Shown: positions 62,232 through 64,000 of the stretch, piece after piece | How the letters are laid out: each line of letters opens with the position of its first letter | Numbering within the stretch: position 1 is the first letter of the stretch | Source: an uncultured Myxococcales bacterium | GTDB lineage: Bacteria; Myxococcota_A; UBA9042; CAIXZC01 | Direction: 5' to 3' | Length of the DNA stretch: 64,000 nucleotides | NCBI GenBank assembly: GCA_903895725.1 | Contig: CAITUV010000074.1 | Coordinates: forward strand, 1-64,000 | Notes under the pieces: generated by a model | Databases searched by the model: none | What the model was told of the DNA's origin: nothing | The model's input: only the letters and a program-made list of their open reading frames with translations | Made by a program: the position numbers and the translations under genes

Positions 62232-64000
62232 TCAACCTCCCTGGCCGCCGCCATTGTAGTACGAGGTCACGGATGAGTCCAGCGCCATCGGGTTCTTGGC
62301 CTCATACTTCTTGTCATTCGTGAGCTGAGTTCTGCCTTGGCCACCGGCCCCGATGAGCCAGATTTCCCGGTCCTTCCGGGCCCGTTCCGAGTCTGGCGTG
62401 AGCGGCTCGAGGAAGGGGTCGGCCGGGTCGCCCTGGAAGTTGAACATGGGGCTGCCGACGAACTGCAGCGTCTTGCCCGACGGTGAGATGTCGAAGTCCT
62501 CGATCACGATGTTTTCCGGTCCGTCGGACTTGGGGTTCTTCGTGATGTTGATGAAGTCGGACTGTTCGAATGCGGTTCCGTCGCCGACGGCGGACAGTCC
62601 CATCATGACGAGGTTCGTGTGGGGCTTGGAGTCGGCAGAGATCAGGTTGCAGGCCGAGTAGGTGATGAAGTACAGCGAGCTGCCGTCCGGGCTGAAGTGC
62701 GGGTCTCCGACCACCTTCTGGAAGCCCCAGTCGATGTCGGGCAGCATCTTGCAGATCTCCGCCATGTAGGTCCCGGTGGGCACGGTGAAGAGGTTGAGGT
62801 ACTTCTGCTGGAGCGTGCTCGTGTCGTACAGGCGGAGCCGCAGGTCCCGTTCCGCGACGGTGAAGGCCGCCACGCGGGAGTTGTCCGGGGAGATGGCAAC
62901 GGGATCCGTGTCGTTGTATTCGCTTCCGGCTCCGATGCACTCGCCGTTGACGACCTGGTTGCAGACGTAGTCCAGCTCGTGCAGGTTGCCTGCCTTCCAG
63001 AGGTAGTAGCGGACGCTTCGAATGGTCGTGCCAAGCAGGACCAGCATCTGCCCATCGGCGCTGACCTTGAAGTGCCCCTTGTAGTTCGAGTGCTTGGGCC
63101 AGTCCGGGTCGGAGTCGGGCGGGAACACGAACAGCTCCTCGGTCTGGCCGACCGGCTCGAGCTGGACCCGGTAGATCATGTACTGGCAGTGTGCTCCGTC
63201 GCACGCGAATTGCTTGGTGTAGTACAGGTAGTTGCCCGCGAACTTGAAGTCGACGATGTCCTTGAGGAACACGCCCTTGACCATGGCCACATGGAGCTGG
63301 GTGTCGAAGCGGCCGATCTGGAACGTGAAGCCCGTAGCTGAGGGCTTCTTGAGCGAGATGGCGATCCACTTGAGTGCCCGATCCACGACACAGCCGAAGT
63401 TGCAGGAGCAGGGGCCGTACTTGGTGGGATTCCCCTCGGCATCTTCCTCCAAAATGGTCTGGCAGTCGGTCGCTCCGGCCAGCGAGAACGTGGTGAGAGG
63501 CTGGGCGCCGAAGGTCCCGGCCACCAGCGGGTTGGTACGGTCCGGATTGACGAGGTAGAGGTCGTGCTCGTTGTTGTTCACGCCCGGAATCCGGCCCTGG
63601 TAGCCGTACAGTGCCACGAAGTCGTCCTCCGGCAGGACCGAGTCGAGGATGCAGACTCCGTTGTCACAGGATTCGCTCTCTCCGCACTCGCCGCAGACTC
63701 CGCCGCAGCCGTCCGGACCGCACTGCTTGTCCGTGCACTCGGGGGTGCACTGCCCCTTGCACGAGTGGGTATCCGGCTTGCACAGGGTCCCCTCCTCGCA
63801 CTCGCCGCATTCGCCACCGCAGCCGTCCGGGCCGCACTGGTAGCCTTGCGTCGCGCAGACGGGCTGGCATTCGGTCGGCTTCTCGATGCACAGGTACGAG
63901 AGGGCATCGCACACCTGCCCTTCGGCGCACTCTCCGCATTGACCACCGCAGCCATCCGGGCCGCACATCTTCCCGAGGCAGTCGGGAGTGCACAGCATGC
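62232..64000 (-). CDS. Cys-rich surface protein with TolB/WD-like propeller (5' partial)
   Basis: The frame is open to the right edge, so the N-terminus lies outside; ATG 63998 is probably internal. The visible part (about 589 residues) has three GKMCGPDGCGG / GYQCGPDGCGG / DKQCGPDGCGG units in the first 110 residues, then a beta-rich region with TolB/WD40-like blades (AISPDNSRVAAFTVAERDL, PHFSPDGSSLYFITYSAC, DISPSGKTLQFVGSP, DREIWLIGAGGQGRTQL). No catalytic motif is seen. It ends one base before the zinc-ribbon gene, an operon-like arrangement. Likely an exported stalk-plus-propeller protein like its relatives in this window. Confidence 0.75.
   Translation of the reverse strand, partial: MLCTPDCLGKMCGPDGCGGQCGECAEGQVCDALSYLCIEKPTECQPVCATQGYQCGPDGCGGECGECEEGTLCKPDTHSCKGQCTPECTDKQCGPDGCGGVCGECGESESCDNGVCILDSVLPEDDFVALYGYQGRIPGVNNNEHDLYLVNPDRTNPLVAGTFGAQPLTTFSLAGATDCQTILEEDAEGNPTKYGPCSCNFGCVVDRALKWIAISLKKPSATGFTFQIGRFDTQLHVAMVKGVFLKDIVDFKFAGNYLYYTKQFACDGAHCQYMIYRVQLEPVGQTEELFVFPPDSDPDWPKHSNYKGHFKVSADGQMLVLLGTTIRSVRYYLWKAGNLHELDYVCNQVVNGECIGAGSEYNDTDPVAISPDNSRVAAFTVAERDLRLRLYDTSTLQQKYLNLFTVPTGTYMAEICKMLPDIDWGFQKVVGDPHFSPDGSSLYFITYSACNLISADSKPHTNLVMMGLSAVGDGTAFEQSDFINITKNPKSDGPENIVIEDFDISPSGKTLQFVGSPMFNFQGDPADPFLEPLTPDSERARKDREIWLIGAGGQGRTQLTNDKKYEAKNPMALDSSVTSYYNGGGQGG

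Overview
The window looks like chromosomal DNA of a GC-rich member of the Myxococcota or a related former-Deltaproteobacteria lineage. The reasons are the base composition, the many secreted cysteine-rich proteins built from CDDGNPCT-type and GKxCGxDGCGG-type units, two proteins with MYXO-CTERM-like C-terminal tails, and sigma70-like promoters. This is inferred from gene content only; there is no rRNA here to confirm it. The window starts inside an IS66 transposon and ends inside a cysteine-rich surface protein.

Layout. 1-1311: IS66 genes (tnpC cut by the edge, tnpB, tnpA), followed by an HTH gene. 2.3-18.7 kb, all minus strand: a block of exported proteins (outer-membrane-like protein, 1567-residue Cys-rich/SBBP/YWTD protein, lipoproteins, an SPFH/Band 7 membrane protein, a protein with ten copies of an unusual 35-residue cysteine unit, and a VCBS/FG-GAP lipoprotein). 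18.8-24.8 kb, plus strand: lipoprotein, GAF histidine kinase and NarL-type regulator in a tight operon, then a small hypothetical and the three-gene proton-translocating transhydrogenase pntAA-pntAB-pntB. 24.9-34.1 kb, minus strand: an orphan beta-class DNA methyltransferase, two orphan signalling proteins, an M74-like peptidase lipoprotein, a Cys-rich protein, and a coupled thioredoxin-TPR lipoprotein/DUF6178-like pair. 34.2-37.9 kb, plus strand: lutABC lactate oxidation genes followed by a TtcA-like protein lacking its catalytic motifs. 38.0-57.6 kb: more exported proteins, mostly minus strand, with terC, a P-domain lipoprotein and tRNA-Ser(TGA) on the plus strand. 57.8-61.5 kb, plus strand: sucC-sucD-ndk and rlmN. 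61.5-64 kb, minus strand: cutA, a zinc-ribbon protein and the partial Cys-rich protein.

The metabolic genes form small coherent units: lactate oxidation (lut), NADPH/NADH balance (pnt), substrate-level phosphorylation in the TCA cycle (sucCD, with ndk interconverting nucleotides). Much of the rest invests in the cell surface: about thirteen predicted lipoproteins, many with disulfide-rich stalks carrying propeller, jelly-roll, P-domain or peptidase modules at the far end.

The most interesting signals are: the ten-copy eight-cysteine unit with fixed spacing, in which one unit cysteine and one linker cysteine are lost together in the same three copies; two very large paralogous lipoproteins sharing an N-terminal module but carrying different C-terminal domains; a deiminase-fold protein and a TtcA-like protein that have both lost catalytic residues; a receiver-like domain without its phosphoacceptor; and recurrent TTGnnn/TAGACT promoters in front of the surface genes.
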